From the NCBI RefSeq assembly GCF_001425085.1, contig NZ_LMDN01000001.1, positions 1,266,550 to 1,330,549 of the forward strand: a stretch of 64,000 nucleotides of DNA. The letters run 5' to 3'. The notes beneath the pieces were generated by a model. The model did no database searches. It was not told the origin of the DNA and was given only the letters and a program-made list of their open reading frames with translations. The position numbers and the translations under genes were made by a program. Positions 51,287 to 59,137 of this stretch are shown one piece after another (positions within the stretch are counted from its first letter, which is position 1; the number at the start of each line of letters is the position of its first letter). The DNA is from Leifsonia sp. Root4. GTDB taxonomy: Bacteria; Actinomycetota; Actinomycetes; Actinomycetales; Microbacteriaceae.

Positions 51287-52438
51287 TCAGCGCTCCACCC
51301 CGTCGAGCACCAGTCGGAGCCCGGCGCGCGGCGGTCGCACGTGCGGGCCGGCCGGATCTGACCAGTCGGCCAGGCTCGCGGCCGCGGCGATGGCCTGGGC
51401 GTCGATCTCGATGCCGGCCCCCGGGGCCTCGCTCAACACGATGCCGCCGTCGACGTATTCGTGATCGACCGTGATCCCCGTCGCGAATTGCAGGCCCTGC
51501 ACCTCCGTCGTGAGGTGGTTCGGGATCGCCGTCATGGCATGGGCGACCGCCGGGTTGGCGTTGTAGCCGACGAGGCTCACCGGCAGATCGTGCGAGGAGG
51601 CGACTGCGGCGAGGCGCAGCATGTGCGTCACGCCCCACACGGCGCCGGCCTGCGCAACGTCGGGGGCGCCAGCGGCGAAGAGCGGGCGGAACTGCTCGAC
51701 CCCGGTCAGGTTCTCACCCGTTGCCACGGCTGTGCGCACGGCGTTGCTCAATCGGGCGTGCCCGAGGGCATCCCAGCGGCGCAGCGGTTCCTCCACCCAG
51801 AGGAGGTCGATCTGCTCTTCGAGTTCACCGATGTAGCGAACGGCCTGCTTGACCTGCCACGACTCGTTGGCGTCGAGCATCAACCCGGGCTTGGAGGTGT
51901 TGCGGCGGAAGACACCGTCGATGATGCGCAGGCGCCGGAGGTCGGCGTCAGGGTCGAAGCCGCCCTTGAGCTTGCCCGCAACATAGCCGCGGTCAGCGAA
52001 CTCTGAGTAGAAGGACTCGAGTTGCCCGTCGTCGAGTGCGATGTCGAGCCCGGAGGCGTACGCGGGCACGAAGCGGTCGCGGCCACCGAGCAGGCGCCAC
52101 AGCGGCTCACCCGCTGCCTTCGCCTTGATGTCCCAGAGCGCGGCGTCGATCGTCGCGATGCCGCCGTATGTCGCCCCGGAGTGACCGGACTTGAAGACCT
52201 GCGCGAGCATCCGGTCGAACAGGGCAGCGACGGACCGCGGATCTTCACCATCGATGGCGGGGAAGAGACGGTCGATGTCGGCGTGAGATCCCATGCCGAC
52301 GCCGGTGATGCCCTCGTCGGTGTCGATGAGCAGGATCGGCACGTCGGTGACCGCATCCGTGATGTGCCCGTTGATGTCGCCGACGGCGCGGTGCCATTCG
52401 TGTCGGCTCGACAGCGTGCGGTATCCGGTGATTCTCAT
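51287..52438 (-). CDS. mandelate racemase/enolase-superfamily sugar-acid dehydratase
   Basis: The 383-residue enzyme has the KxK motif in GKLKGGFDPDADLRRLR, the Mg ligands Asp in LMLDANESW, Glu in LWVEEPLRRWD and Glu in VATGENLTG, and a candidate base His in SSHDLPVSLVG. This is the mandelate-racemase subgroup, whose common members dehydrate aldonic or aldaric acids to 2-keto-3-deoxy acids. The product would feed the XylX-like enzyme. The ATG at 52438 overlaps the permease gene by 4 bases; the longer frame is antisense noise. Which acid is used cannot be told. Confidence 0.9.
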   Translation of the reverse strand: MRITGYRTLSSRHEWHRAVGDINGHITDAVTDVPILLIDTDEGITGVGMGSHADIDRLFPAIDGEDPRSVAALFDRMLAQVFKSGHSGATYGGIATIDAALWDIKAKAAGEPLWRLLGGRDRFVPAYASGLDIALDDGQLESFYSEFADRGYVAGKLKGGFDPDADLRRLRIIDGVFRRNTSKPGLMLDANESWQVKQAVRYIGELEEQIDLLWVEEPLRRWDALGHARLSNAVRTAVATGENLTGVEQFRPLFAAGAPDVAQAGAVWGVTHMLRLAAVASSHDLPVSLVGYNANPAVAHAMTAIPNHLTTEVQGLQFATGITVDHEYVDGGIVLSEAPGAGIEIDAQAIAAAASLADWSDPAGPHVRPPRAGLRLVLDGVER

Positions 52439-53337
52439 TCCTTCGTACCTCCGGCGGTCATGCCCTCGACCAGGAATCGTTGGGCGAAGAGAAAAATGAT
52501 GAGGATCGGTGCGACAGAGAGCAGCGTCGCCAGCGCGAGCGTCGGCAGCTGGATGACGATGCTCGACGCGGTCGTCGGGTTGAACGCCGGCACGTTGGCG
52601 AGCAGGTTGGACAGACCGACCTGCACCGGGATCTTCTGCCCGCCGACCACGAGGAACGGCAGGAAGTAGTTGTTCCAGCTGGCCACGAAGCTGAAGAAGC
52701 CGACCAGGGCGATGACGGGCGTGGCCAAGGGCATCGCGATCTTGCCGAACACCCGCAACTCGCCGGCCCCGTCGATGCGCGCGGCATTCAGCAGGTCGCG
52801 TGAGATCGCCGTGGAGAAGTAGATGTAGGTCAGGTAGACGCCGAAGGGGAAGAACGAGAACGGCAGGATGACGGCCAGCGGGCTGCCGATGAGGCGTACG
52901 GCGCTCAGCTCGAGGAAGATCGGCAACACCAGCGCGGTGTTCGGGATGAGCATCACGATCAGCGTGGTGACGAGCAGCAGCCGGCGCCCCTTGAACTCGA
53001 TCAGGGCGAGCGCGTAGCCGGCGGGGACGCTCACGATCAGGGTGATGATCAGCGCGGTCACCGAGTAGAAGACCGAGTTGCCGATCCACGTGGCGAACAC
53101 CCCGCTTCCGAAGGCGAACAGCTCGTTCCAGTTGGCGACGAGCTGATCGATCGAGCCGAAGCTGAACGGGCCCTCGAGGAGCAGCTGGTTGTTGCTCTTG
53201 GTCGGAGCGAGGATCAGCCAGATGATCGGCACGATGAAGAATGCGATGAAGCTGAGCAGGACGATCGCCACGAGCGCTCGCCCGATCCACTGCCCTGGAG
53301 TCACGGCGCGGCGGCGGCGCAGAGTTGCGTCAGTCAT
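52435..53337 (-). CDS. sugar ABC transporter permease (MalG/CUT1 type)
   Basis: The 300-residue inner-membrane protein has about six helices and the EAA loop as NAARIDGAGELRVFGKIAMP. It is the second permease of a CUT1 importer with 53330-54274. No ATPase gene is in the cluster. Actinobacterial CUT1 importers commonly share the MsiK ATPase encoded elsewhere, so that is likely here. The ATG overlaps the upstream permease by 8 bases. Confidence 0.94.
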   Translation of the reverse strand: MTDATLRRRRAVTPGQWIGRALVAIVLLSFIAFFIVPIIWLILAPTKSNNQLLLEGPFSFGSIDQLVANWNELFAFGSGVFATWIGNSVFYSVTALIITLIVSVPAGYALALIEFKGRRLLLVTTLIVMLIPNTALVLPIFLELSAVRLIGSPLAVILPFSFFPFGVYLTYIYFSTAISRDLLNAARIDGAGELRVFGKIAMPLATPVIALVGFFSFVASWNNYFLPFLVVGGQKIPVQVGLSNLLANVPAFNPTTASSIVIQLPTLALATLLSVAPILIIFLFAQRFLVEGMTAGGTKE

Positions 53338-54274
53338 GGTCGAAGAGCCTTCCGCGGAAGATGAAGATGGTCGACAGGCCGAGGGCGACGACGAGCAGGA
53401 TGATCGAGATCGCGGCCGAGCCGGAGAAGTCGCCCTGCCGGAAGGCGTAGAGGTACGCCAGCTGGTTCAGCGAGTAGTCCTCCGGCACGACGTTCTTGGT
53501 GGCCTGGGCGAGGATCTTCGGCTCGACGAAGAGCTGGGTGCCCGCCGCCAGCGACATGATGCCCATGTAGCTGATCCACTTCTTGAGCATCGGCAGCTGG
53601 ATGTGCCACGCGGTCTGCACCGCGCCGGCCCCGTCGATGCGGGCGGCCTCCATGATGTCGGCGCTGATGTTGTTCAATGCGCCATACATGATGACGATCC
53701 AGCTGCCGGCACCGGCCCAGAAGGCGATGACGGTGAAGACGACCGGAAGGTTGCCGACGGCGACGACGTTGATGAGCGACTCGAAGCCCATGGCCTTGAG
53801 CAGGCCGGACACGGGGCTCACCGTCGGGTCGAGCACGAACAGCCAGAGCAGCACACTGGATGCACCGGCGATCGCGCCGGGGATGTAGAAGAGGAACCTG
53901 GCGGTGTTGCCGAGCCAGCGCACGCGAACGTGGTGCACGACCAGCGCCAGGATCACCACGAAGACGATGAGGCTGACGAGCCAGTAGATCACGTAGAGCG
54001 CCACATGGGCGACGGCAGGCAGGAAGCGGTAGTCGCCGAAGACGCGGACGAAGTTGTCGAATCCGACGAAGGCGCCGTTGCGCGTGAAGGCGAGGTAGAT
54101 GGCGTACAACGTCGGGATCAATCCGAAGGCCAGCAGCAACAGGGTGTAGCCGCTGACGAAGAAGTATCCGAACCGTGCCTGCTCCCCGTTGACCCGGGAG
54201 GAGCGCCGGGCCGCCGGCCGACGTCGCACTGTTGGTGCGGCGTCGGCCGGAGCCGGAGGAGCGGTGAGCGTCAT
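53330..54274 (-). CDS. sugar ABC transporter permease (MalF/CUT1 type)
   Basis: The 314-residue protein has a hydrophilic N-terminal stretch, about six helices and the EAA loop EAARIDGAGAVQTAWHIQLP. It follows the binding-protein gene by one base and overlaps the second permease by 8. It is probably the partner of the CUT1 importer feeding the sugar-acid pathway. Confidence 0.93.
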   Translation of the reverse strand: MTLTAPPAPADAAPTVRRRPAARRSSRVNGEQARFGYFFVSGYTLLLLAFGLIPTLYAIYLAFTRNGAFVGFDNFVRVFGDYRFLPAVAHVALYVIYWLVSLIVFVVILALVVHHVRVRWLGNTARFLFYIPGAIAGASSVLLWLFVLDPTVSPVSGLLKAMGFESLINVVAVGNLPVVFTVIAFWAGAGSWIVIMYGALNNISADIMEAARIDGAGAVQTAWHIQLPMLKKWISYMGIMSLAAGTQLFVEPKILAQATKNVVPEDYSLNQLAYLYAFRQGDFSGSAAISIILLVVALGLSTIFIFRGRLFDHD

Positions 54275-54275
54275 G

Positions 54276-55643
54276 TTACTTGACCGTGTACCCGTTCACT
54301 GTTGCCTCGTTCTGGAGTTCCTTCTGCCATGCGGGGAGGAGCGATTCGACCGTTTCGCCCGCCGCGATGCCGGGGATGACGATCTTCGCCCAGGCACTCT
54401 CCGGGCTCCAGCTGGTGACGTTCCAGCCGTCCCAGATCTGGGTGGCGGCGTCGGTCATGACCGTCGTGAAGTCTTCGTTGACGAAGTACTTCGCCTCTGC
54501 CTGCTTGTCGAGCCACTTCGTCGCCGCGCTCGTGTACGCCGGGTATCCGGATGACGCGGCCACCTGGAACTCGTCCGCGCTGGTGACGAACTCGAGGAAC
54601 GTCTTCACCGCGTCAAGGTTCTTCGAGTGGCTCGATGCGTACCACTGGCCGCCGCCGACGTTGCCGGCTTCGACCTCTCCGCCCTCCCACTTGAGCGCGG
54701 GTGCGACACCGATCTGACCGGCCGGGGTTGCGAGGCCGCCCTGGAAGATGGCGCCGGTGTACCAGACGGGTCCGGGGACGCCGACCAGCTTGTCCTTGTA
54801 CTTCGCCGCGAACTCAGCGCTGAAGAAGCTGTCCTGCACGAGCGTGCCGTTCGCGAGCATCTTGTCGATGATCGCCGAGATCCCCGTCGCATTGGCGTCG
54901 GCGGTGTCGGAGTGGAAGACGCTCGGCTCCGGCGACTGGAACACGGGCGACTCGCTGCCGCCGTAGTAGACGTAGGTCATGAAGCTGTCACCCATGCTGC
55001 CGAGGATGTAGCCGGGGTGCTCGGCGGCGAGCTTGTCGCCGAGGGCGCCGTACTCTTCCCACGTGGTCGGCACGGCGTAGCCGAACTGGTCGAGCAGGGA
55101 CTGGTCGTAGTAGAAGACGGTCTGCGCGAGGTCGTTGCGCAGCGCGTAGGTGGTGCCGTCGATGGTGGCGTAGTCGAGCGAACCCTCGGCGAAGCCATCG
55201 AGGAAGCTCTGCTCGAGCAGCCCCTTGTTCAACGGCGCCGCGAAGCCCTGCTCACCGTTCGCGGTCTGCTTCGAGGCCCAGATCGCATCGTTCTGCTGGG
55301 TCGAGAAGACCACATCGGGCCAGCCCTCCCCCGCCTGGTCCATCAGTGTGATCTTGCTCTGGAACGAGCCGCTGCCGCCGGCGTTGCCGTCGTACGTCTC
55401 GTACTTGATCTTGATGTCGGGGTACTTCTCCTCGAACGCCGTGACAGCCGGCTCGCGGGACGCGTCGACCCAGACGGTGATCTCGCTGTCTGCGACCTGC
55501 TCCGCCGCCGTGAAGCCGTACTGGGTGTCGCCACCGCCAGACGCGCTCGGCGCACAGCCGCTGAGGAGCAGGGCCGCGGATGCCGCGGTCGCTACGGAGA
55601 AGAGCCACGCAGTTCGGCGGCGGGAGGACGATTGCTGTGACAT
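54276..55643 (-). CDS. sugar ABC transporter substrate-binding lipoprotein
   Basis: The 455-residue exported protein has a lipoprotein signal (TAASAALLLSGCAPSASGGG) and the family-1 binding-protein fold (GWPDVVFSTQQNDAIWASKQ, DGTTYALRNDLAQTVFYYDQ). I use the ATG at 55643, with AAAAGG seven bases upstream; the TTG at 55658 lies in that site. It is the first gene of the sugar-acid operon and diverges from a FadR-type regulator. The ligand is presumably the sugar or oligosaccharide that the pathway oxidises. Confidence 0.93.
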   Translation of the reverse strand: MSQQSSSRRRTAWLFSVATAASAALLLSGCAPSASGGGDTQYGFTAAEQVADSEITVWVDASREPAVTAFEEKYPDIKIKYETYDGNAGGSGSFQSKITLMDQAGEGWPDVVFSTQQNDAIWASKQTANGEQGFAAPLNKGLLEQSFLDGFAEGSLDYATIDGTTYALRNDLAQTVFYYDQSLLDQFGYAVPTTWEEYGALGDKLAAEHPGYILGSMGDSFMTYVYYGGSESPVFQSPEPSVFHSDTADANATGISAIIDKMLANGTLVQDSFFSAEFAAKYKDKLVGVPGPVWYTGAIFQGGLATPAGQIGVAPALKWEGGEVEAGNVGGGQWYASSHSKNLDAVKTFLEFVTSADEFQVAASSGYPAYTSAATKWLDKQAEAKYFVNEDFTTVMTDAATQIWDGWNVTSWSPESAWAKIVIPGIAAGETVESLLPAWQKELQNEATVNGYTVK

Positions 55644-55777
55644 TTCGCACCTTTTCAAGTCGGCGTCTCTGACGACAAAAGCACCCCAGCGGGGCCGAGA
55701 GTTATTACATCATACATGTTACCTTTGATGCAAATAGCTTGCTGATCGCCGACAGTGAAGTGGATAAGGTTGTGCTC
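55644..55777. promoter_or_regulatory. divergent control region of the sugar-acid operon and FadR-type gene
   Basis: This 134-base region is distinctly AT-rich at 55700-55740 (GAGTTATTACATCATACATG and following). The partial dyad ACATCATACATGT there is a candidate GntR-family operator and also contains -10-like hexamers on both strands. AAGG sequences serve both start codons. Confidence 0.45.
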
Positions 55778-56542
55778 ATGCGCGTTGACAGATCAACACT
55801 CGGAGAGCGAGATGCGGCCGTCGCGCCCGCCGCCCGACGAGCCCTGTCGCCCCGATTCGGAGTCACCGTCGTCTCAGAGCTCGTTGATGCGATCGTGCGC
55901 GGCGCGATTCCCGCTGGGTCCACCCTCCCACCTGAGGCCGCGCTCTGTGAGCAGTTCGGTGTGAGTCGCACCGTCATCCGCGAGTCGGTCAAACGCCTCG
56001 AGGAGAAGGGGCTGGTCGTCGTCGCCCAGGGGCGCGGAACGCTCGTGCTGCCCACGGCCTCGTGGAACATGATCGATGAGACCGTGTTGTCTGCGCTCGT
56101 CGCCAACGACGAGACGCTGGGCGTCCTGGACGACCTCAGCCACGTGCGCGCGACGCTGGAGGGTCTCATCGCCCGTGATGCGGCACGTTCAGGCGACCGC
56201 GAGCTGATCGAGCAGCTCCGCGATGCCCTCGAGCTGATGCGCGACACGATCGGTGACGAGCCGGCGTTCAACGACGCCGATGTCGTGTTTCACGCCGTCG
56301 TCGGCGAGATGACCGACAACCGCCTGGCCGACAACATCGTCAAGACGCTCTTCCACCAGGCCCGCGTCAGTGCGCGCTTCGTCAGGCACAGCGAGCTCGA
56401 CATCACGCTCCACGAGCATGAGCGGGTTTTCGCGGCGATCGAGTCCGGCGATGCGGATGCCGCAGAGGCCGCGATGCGTTCACACATCCTCGATGCATGG
56501 GAGCGGCGACGCCCGCCGGCTCCCCACCGGCGTCTCAGCTAG
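55778..56542 (+). CDS. FadR-type GntR regulator
   Basis: The 254-residue protein has a GntR winged helix (ALCEQFGVSRTVIRESVKRL, then GLVVVAQGRGTLVLP) and an all-helical FCD domain with metal-ligand-like residues (NDADVVFHAVVGEMTDNRLA; FVRHSELDITLHEHERVF). FCD regulators bind carboxylic acids, often sugar acids. I use the ATG at 55778, preceded by GATAAGG. It diverges from the sugar-acid operon and is its likely repressor. Confidence 0.92.
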   Translation: MRVDRSTLGERDAAVAPAARRALSPRFGVTVVSELVDAIVRGAIPAGSTLPPEAALCEQFGVSRTVIRESVKRLEEKGLVVVAQGRGTLVLPTASWNMIDETVLSALVANDETLGVLDDLSHVRATLEGLIARDAARSGDRELIEQLRDALELMRDTIGDEPAFNDADVVFHAVVGEMTDNRLADNIVKTLFHQARVSARFVRHSELDITLHEHERVFAAIESGDADAAEAAMRSHILDAWERRRPPAPHRRLS

Positions 56543-56556
56543 CGGCCGGGGCAGCC

Positions 56557-57570
56557 TCAGCCGCCGAGGCGCTCGTCGAGCTCGCGGATGACGTCCCACG
56601 CGCCCTCTTCCGCGTTGCTCAGAACGACGACGTCGATGCCCTCTTCGAGGTAGTGGCGCAGGATGCCGCTGGCGCCGGCACTGATGCCGTCCTTGAAGTA
56701 GGAGCGAACGCTGCCGTCGTCGTTCATGTCGAATTCGAGGCCGAGACCGTATGAGGTCTCTTCGTCGTGCTCGATCTGCGGGGTGAAGAACTCGCTCGTG
56801 TACTCCGGGTTCAGCAGCACGCCGGTGCGGAGCGCCTGGAGGAAGCGCAGCAGATCCTCGGCGGTCGAGTGCGCGCCGGTGTCCGGTCCACCGATCGGCG
56901 GGGCCTTGTAGATGTTGGCTTCCCAGCTGCCGTCCTCGGCCTGGTCCCAGCCCTCCGCGACGTTCGGGGTGGCGTCGCGCTTGTCGAAGAAGCCGCTGCT
57001 CGTCATGCCGGCCGCGGCGAAGACGTCGCGCTCGATGTATGCACGGTAGCTGAGCCCGGTCACCGACTCGAGGGCGAGACCGGCCAGAACGTAGCCGGCG
57101 TTGATGTAGTGGCTCTCGACGCCCGGCGCCTCGAGCGGCGCCTTGTCGGCGAAGAAGGGCAGCAGATCGCGCGTTTCGACGATGGAGTAGTTCGGGGTGT
57201 CGATGTAGAGCTCGGCGTAGTCCTCGCCGGCGGCCTCGTCGGCGTCATCCGCGAGCCCGCTGGTGTGGGTGAGCAGGTGCAGCAGGGTGACGTCGCGGCC
57301 GATCGTGGTGCCGTCGAGGTCGACGTAGTCGTGGATGGAGGCTTCGAGGTCGAGCTTGCCGGCCACAACCTGCTGCAGCACGGCGACGCTCGTGAAGAGC
57401 TTGGTGATGGCGGAGGTGTCGAAGCGCGTGTCGAGGCTGTTCGGCACGCCCCAGCGCTGCGTTGCGAGCCCGCCGGCCGCCTCGAAGAGCGTCTGATCGC
57501 CGCGGCGCACGAGCACGACGCCCGAGAATTCGATGTCGGCGAGAAACTCGTTCAGTGCTGTCGTATCCAC
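56557..57570 (-). CDS. class C beta-lactamase/serine hydrolase-like protein with displaced Ser
   Basis: The 337-residue protein has the beta-lactamase-like fold of class C and DD-peptidase relatives, and no signal peptide. The nucleophile region reads FDTSAITKLFTSVAVLQQV: the position three before the Lys is Ala and the Ser is one place earlier, whereas the active motif is SxxK (usually ASITK or GSVTK here). The second motif YxN is present as HYINAGYVLAGL. The third-motif region is FKDGISAGASGIL without HxG. It may be inactive or altered. A TAGACT box lies 6 bases before its GTG start. Confidence 0.86.
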   Translation of the reverse strand: MDTTALNEFLADIEFSGVVLVRRGDQTLFEAAGGLATQRWGVPNSLDTRFDTSAITKLFTSVAVLQQVVAGKLDLEASIHDYVDLDGTTIGRDVTLLHLLTHTSGLADDADEAAGEDYAELYIDTPNYSIVETRDLLPFFADKAPLEAPGVESHYINAGYVLAGLALESVTGLSYRAYIERDVFAAAGMTSSGFFDKRDATPNVAEGWDQAEDGSWEANIYKAPPIGGPDTGAHSTAEDLLRFLQALRTGVLLNPEYTSEFFTPQIEHDEETSYGLGLEFDMNDDGSVRSYFKDGISAGASGILRHYLEEGIDVVVLSNAEEGAWDVIRELDERLGG

Positions 57571-57576
57571 CGGACG

Positions 57577-57582
57577 AGTCTA
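57577..57582 (-). promoter_or_regulatory. -10 box of the leaderless serine-hydrolase-like gene
   Basis: TAGACT on the minus strand ends 6 bases before the GTG start at 57570, with no ribosome binding site. Confidence 0.5.
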
Positions 57583-57589
57583 CGGCGAG

Positions 57590-58426
57590 CTACTGCCTGC
57601 CGCTGAAGCCCGCCATCGAGCGGTAGACGCCGAAGACCTCGGCGACGGCATCCCATGCCCGCACGGGCAGCACGCCGCGAAGCGCCCTGGACAGCCCGAC
57701 CGACCACGGCAGCAGCAGCTGCGGCTTGCCGGCGAGCATCGCGCGCCAAACCCGGTCGACGACGTACTCCGGCGTCAGGATCGGGGTGAGGAGCGGCCCG
57801 CGGGCCCCCTCGAACATGCCGGTGGAGATGTAGCTGGGGCACACCGTGGTGACCCGCACGTTGCCGTGATCCTCGCGCTCGAGTTCGAGCCGCAGCGAGT
57901 CGCTCCAGCCGATCAGCGCAGCCTTCGACGCGGCGTACACACTCATCCGCGGGTTCGAGAGCGTTCCGGCGGCCGAGGCGATGTTGACGATGCGCGCGGC
58001 GCGGTAGCCGTCGGCCATCATGCCGGGCAGGAATTCGCGGGTCACGTACATCGGTGCCAGCGTGTTGACCTGGATCGTCGGGCGTGTGTCTTCGCCGTTA
58101 TCGCTCTGCCAGAAGAACTGGTTGCCGCGCACGATGCCGGCGTTGTTGATGAGGATGTCGGGGTTGCCCACCTCGGTGCGCACGCGCTGCGCGGTCTGGG
58201 CGATGGCCCCGAGGTCGGCCAGGTCGATCACGTAGGAGTGGATTCTGGTGCGCCCCTGTGAGGCGTCGCCGAGCTCTTTGACCGCGCGGGCGAGCGCCGC
58301 GGCATCCCTGTCCCAGAGCACAACGGATGCCGCCCCCTCGGCCACCGCGCGCTCGGCGTAGAGGCGCCCCATGCCGCTGGCGGCTCCGGTGATGAGTACG
58401 CGGGCACCACGAACAGTTCGGGACAT
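57590..58426 (-). CDS. short-chain dehydrogenase/reductase
   Basis: The 278-residue SDR has the cofactor motif LITGAASGMGRLYAERAVAE, the NNAG motif as LINNAGIVRGNQ, and the catalytic Ser and YxxxK in IASAAGTLSNPRMSVYAASK. An Asp/Arg pattern after the second strand (LWDRDA) favours NAD(H). A C-terminal hydrophobic region hints at membrane association, as in SDRs acting on lipids or retinol-like substrates. A GAGAAT hexamer lies 6 bases before the ATG, so it may be leaderless. The substrate is unknown. Confidence 0.92.
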   Translation of the reverse strand: MSRTVRGARVLITGAASGMGRLYAERAVAEGAASVVLWDRDAAALARAVKELGDASQGRTRIHSYVIDLADLGAIAQTAQRVRTEVGNPDILINNAGIVRGNQFFWQSDNGEDTRPTIQVNTLAPMYVTREFLPGMMADGYRAARIVNIASAAGTLSNPRMSVYAASKAALIGWSDSLRLELEREDHGNVRVTTVCPSYISTGMFEGARGPLLTPILTPEYVVDRVWRAMLAGKPQLLLPWSVGLSRALRGVLPVRAWDAVAEVFGVYRSMAGFSGRQ

Positions 58427-58513
58427 GGCCTCATTCTCGCATCACAGTGTGAGGCTTCGATCCAGCCGTGCGCGGACGCCAGGCCGCCCGGCGAGGTGCC
58501 CGCATACGCGGAA

Positions 58514-58539
58514 AGCCCCCGCCGGCGTGGGCGGGGGCT
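58514..58539 (-). terminator. strong hairpin terminator after the DUF4190 gene
   Basis: AGCCCCCGCC (58514-58523) and GGCGGGGGCT (58530-58539) form a perfect 10-base stem with a 6-base loop. On the minus strand it is followed by TTCC only. It begins 30 bases after the stop of the DUF4190 gene. Confidence 0.75.
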
Positions 58540-58569
58540 CTGCGTTTGGGCGAGCGGTGCAGAGCGGCG

Positions 58570-58848
58570 TCAGCTGACTGCGACCTCGCCCGATGCGGCC
58601 AGCACGAAGAACGGGATGAGGATCAGCACGAACAGGACGATGGAGACGAAGCCGATGATGACCGCGGCGATCGCGAAGCCGCGCCCGCGCTGCCCGTTCT
58701 TCTTCGCCTGGCTGAGGCCGATGAAGCCGAGCACGATGGCGATCACGTTGAAGCCGATGAGGGAGAGCACGAAGGCGACAATCGAGAGCACGTTGGTGCT
58801 CTGCGGGTCGACGGCGTTGGGTGCGGGGGTTGCGGTGGGCGTGGTCAT
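58570..58848 (-). CDS. DUF4190-type small membrane protein
   Basis: The 92-residue protein has a Pro/Ala/Thr-rich N-terminus and two hydrophobic helices around a charged turn: NVLSIVAFVLSLIGFNVIAI then LGFIGLSQAKKNGQRGRGFA. The loop pattern GxxxLxQxKKxxQxGRGxA is that of DUF4190 proteins. AAAGGAC lies 6 bases before the ATG at 58848. It is monocistronic with a hairpin terminator. The function is unknown. Confidence 0.85.
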   Translation of the reverse strand: MTTPTATPAPNAVDPQSTNVLSIVAFVLSLIGFNVIAIVLGFIGLSQAKKNGQRGRGFAIAAVIIGFVSIVLFVLILIPFFVLAASGEVAVS

Positions 58849-59137
58849 GACCGTGTCCTTTGGCGTGAGGCGCGCAGCTGCGCACGTGGGGCGCGATTGT
58901 CCCGCCGTCCGGCGAGGCCTCCCCAGACTGGCAAGCGCGGGCATCCCCGTCACTCCCCCATTCGGGGGCGCCGCGCCCCGCATCGGCCGGCGATTCTGTG
59001 GCCCAGCGGATGCCGCGGCTCCCAGCCCGAGCTGGGATACTCGAGTTTCAGCCCGGGGCGTTTCGCGCTCCACGGTTCCCGCCGCGCACGAGCGGCGGAG
59101 CCGACTCTGCAGCGTGTCGTGTCACAGATCGGCCACC
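58849..59137. other. 289-base divergent gap without recognised gene
   Basis: This gap separates the DUF4190 gene from the methyltransferase gene. It is very GC-rich, with short dyads (CCCAGCCCGAGCTGGG at about 59021-59036, CCCCCATTCGGGGG at about 58955-58969). It should hold both promoters, but no clear -10 box stands at the usual place before the methyltransferase. Confidence 0.4.
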
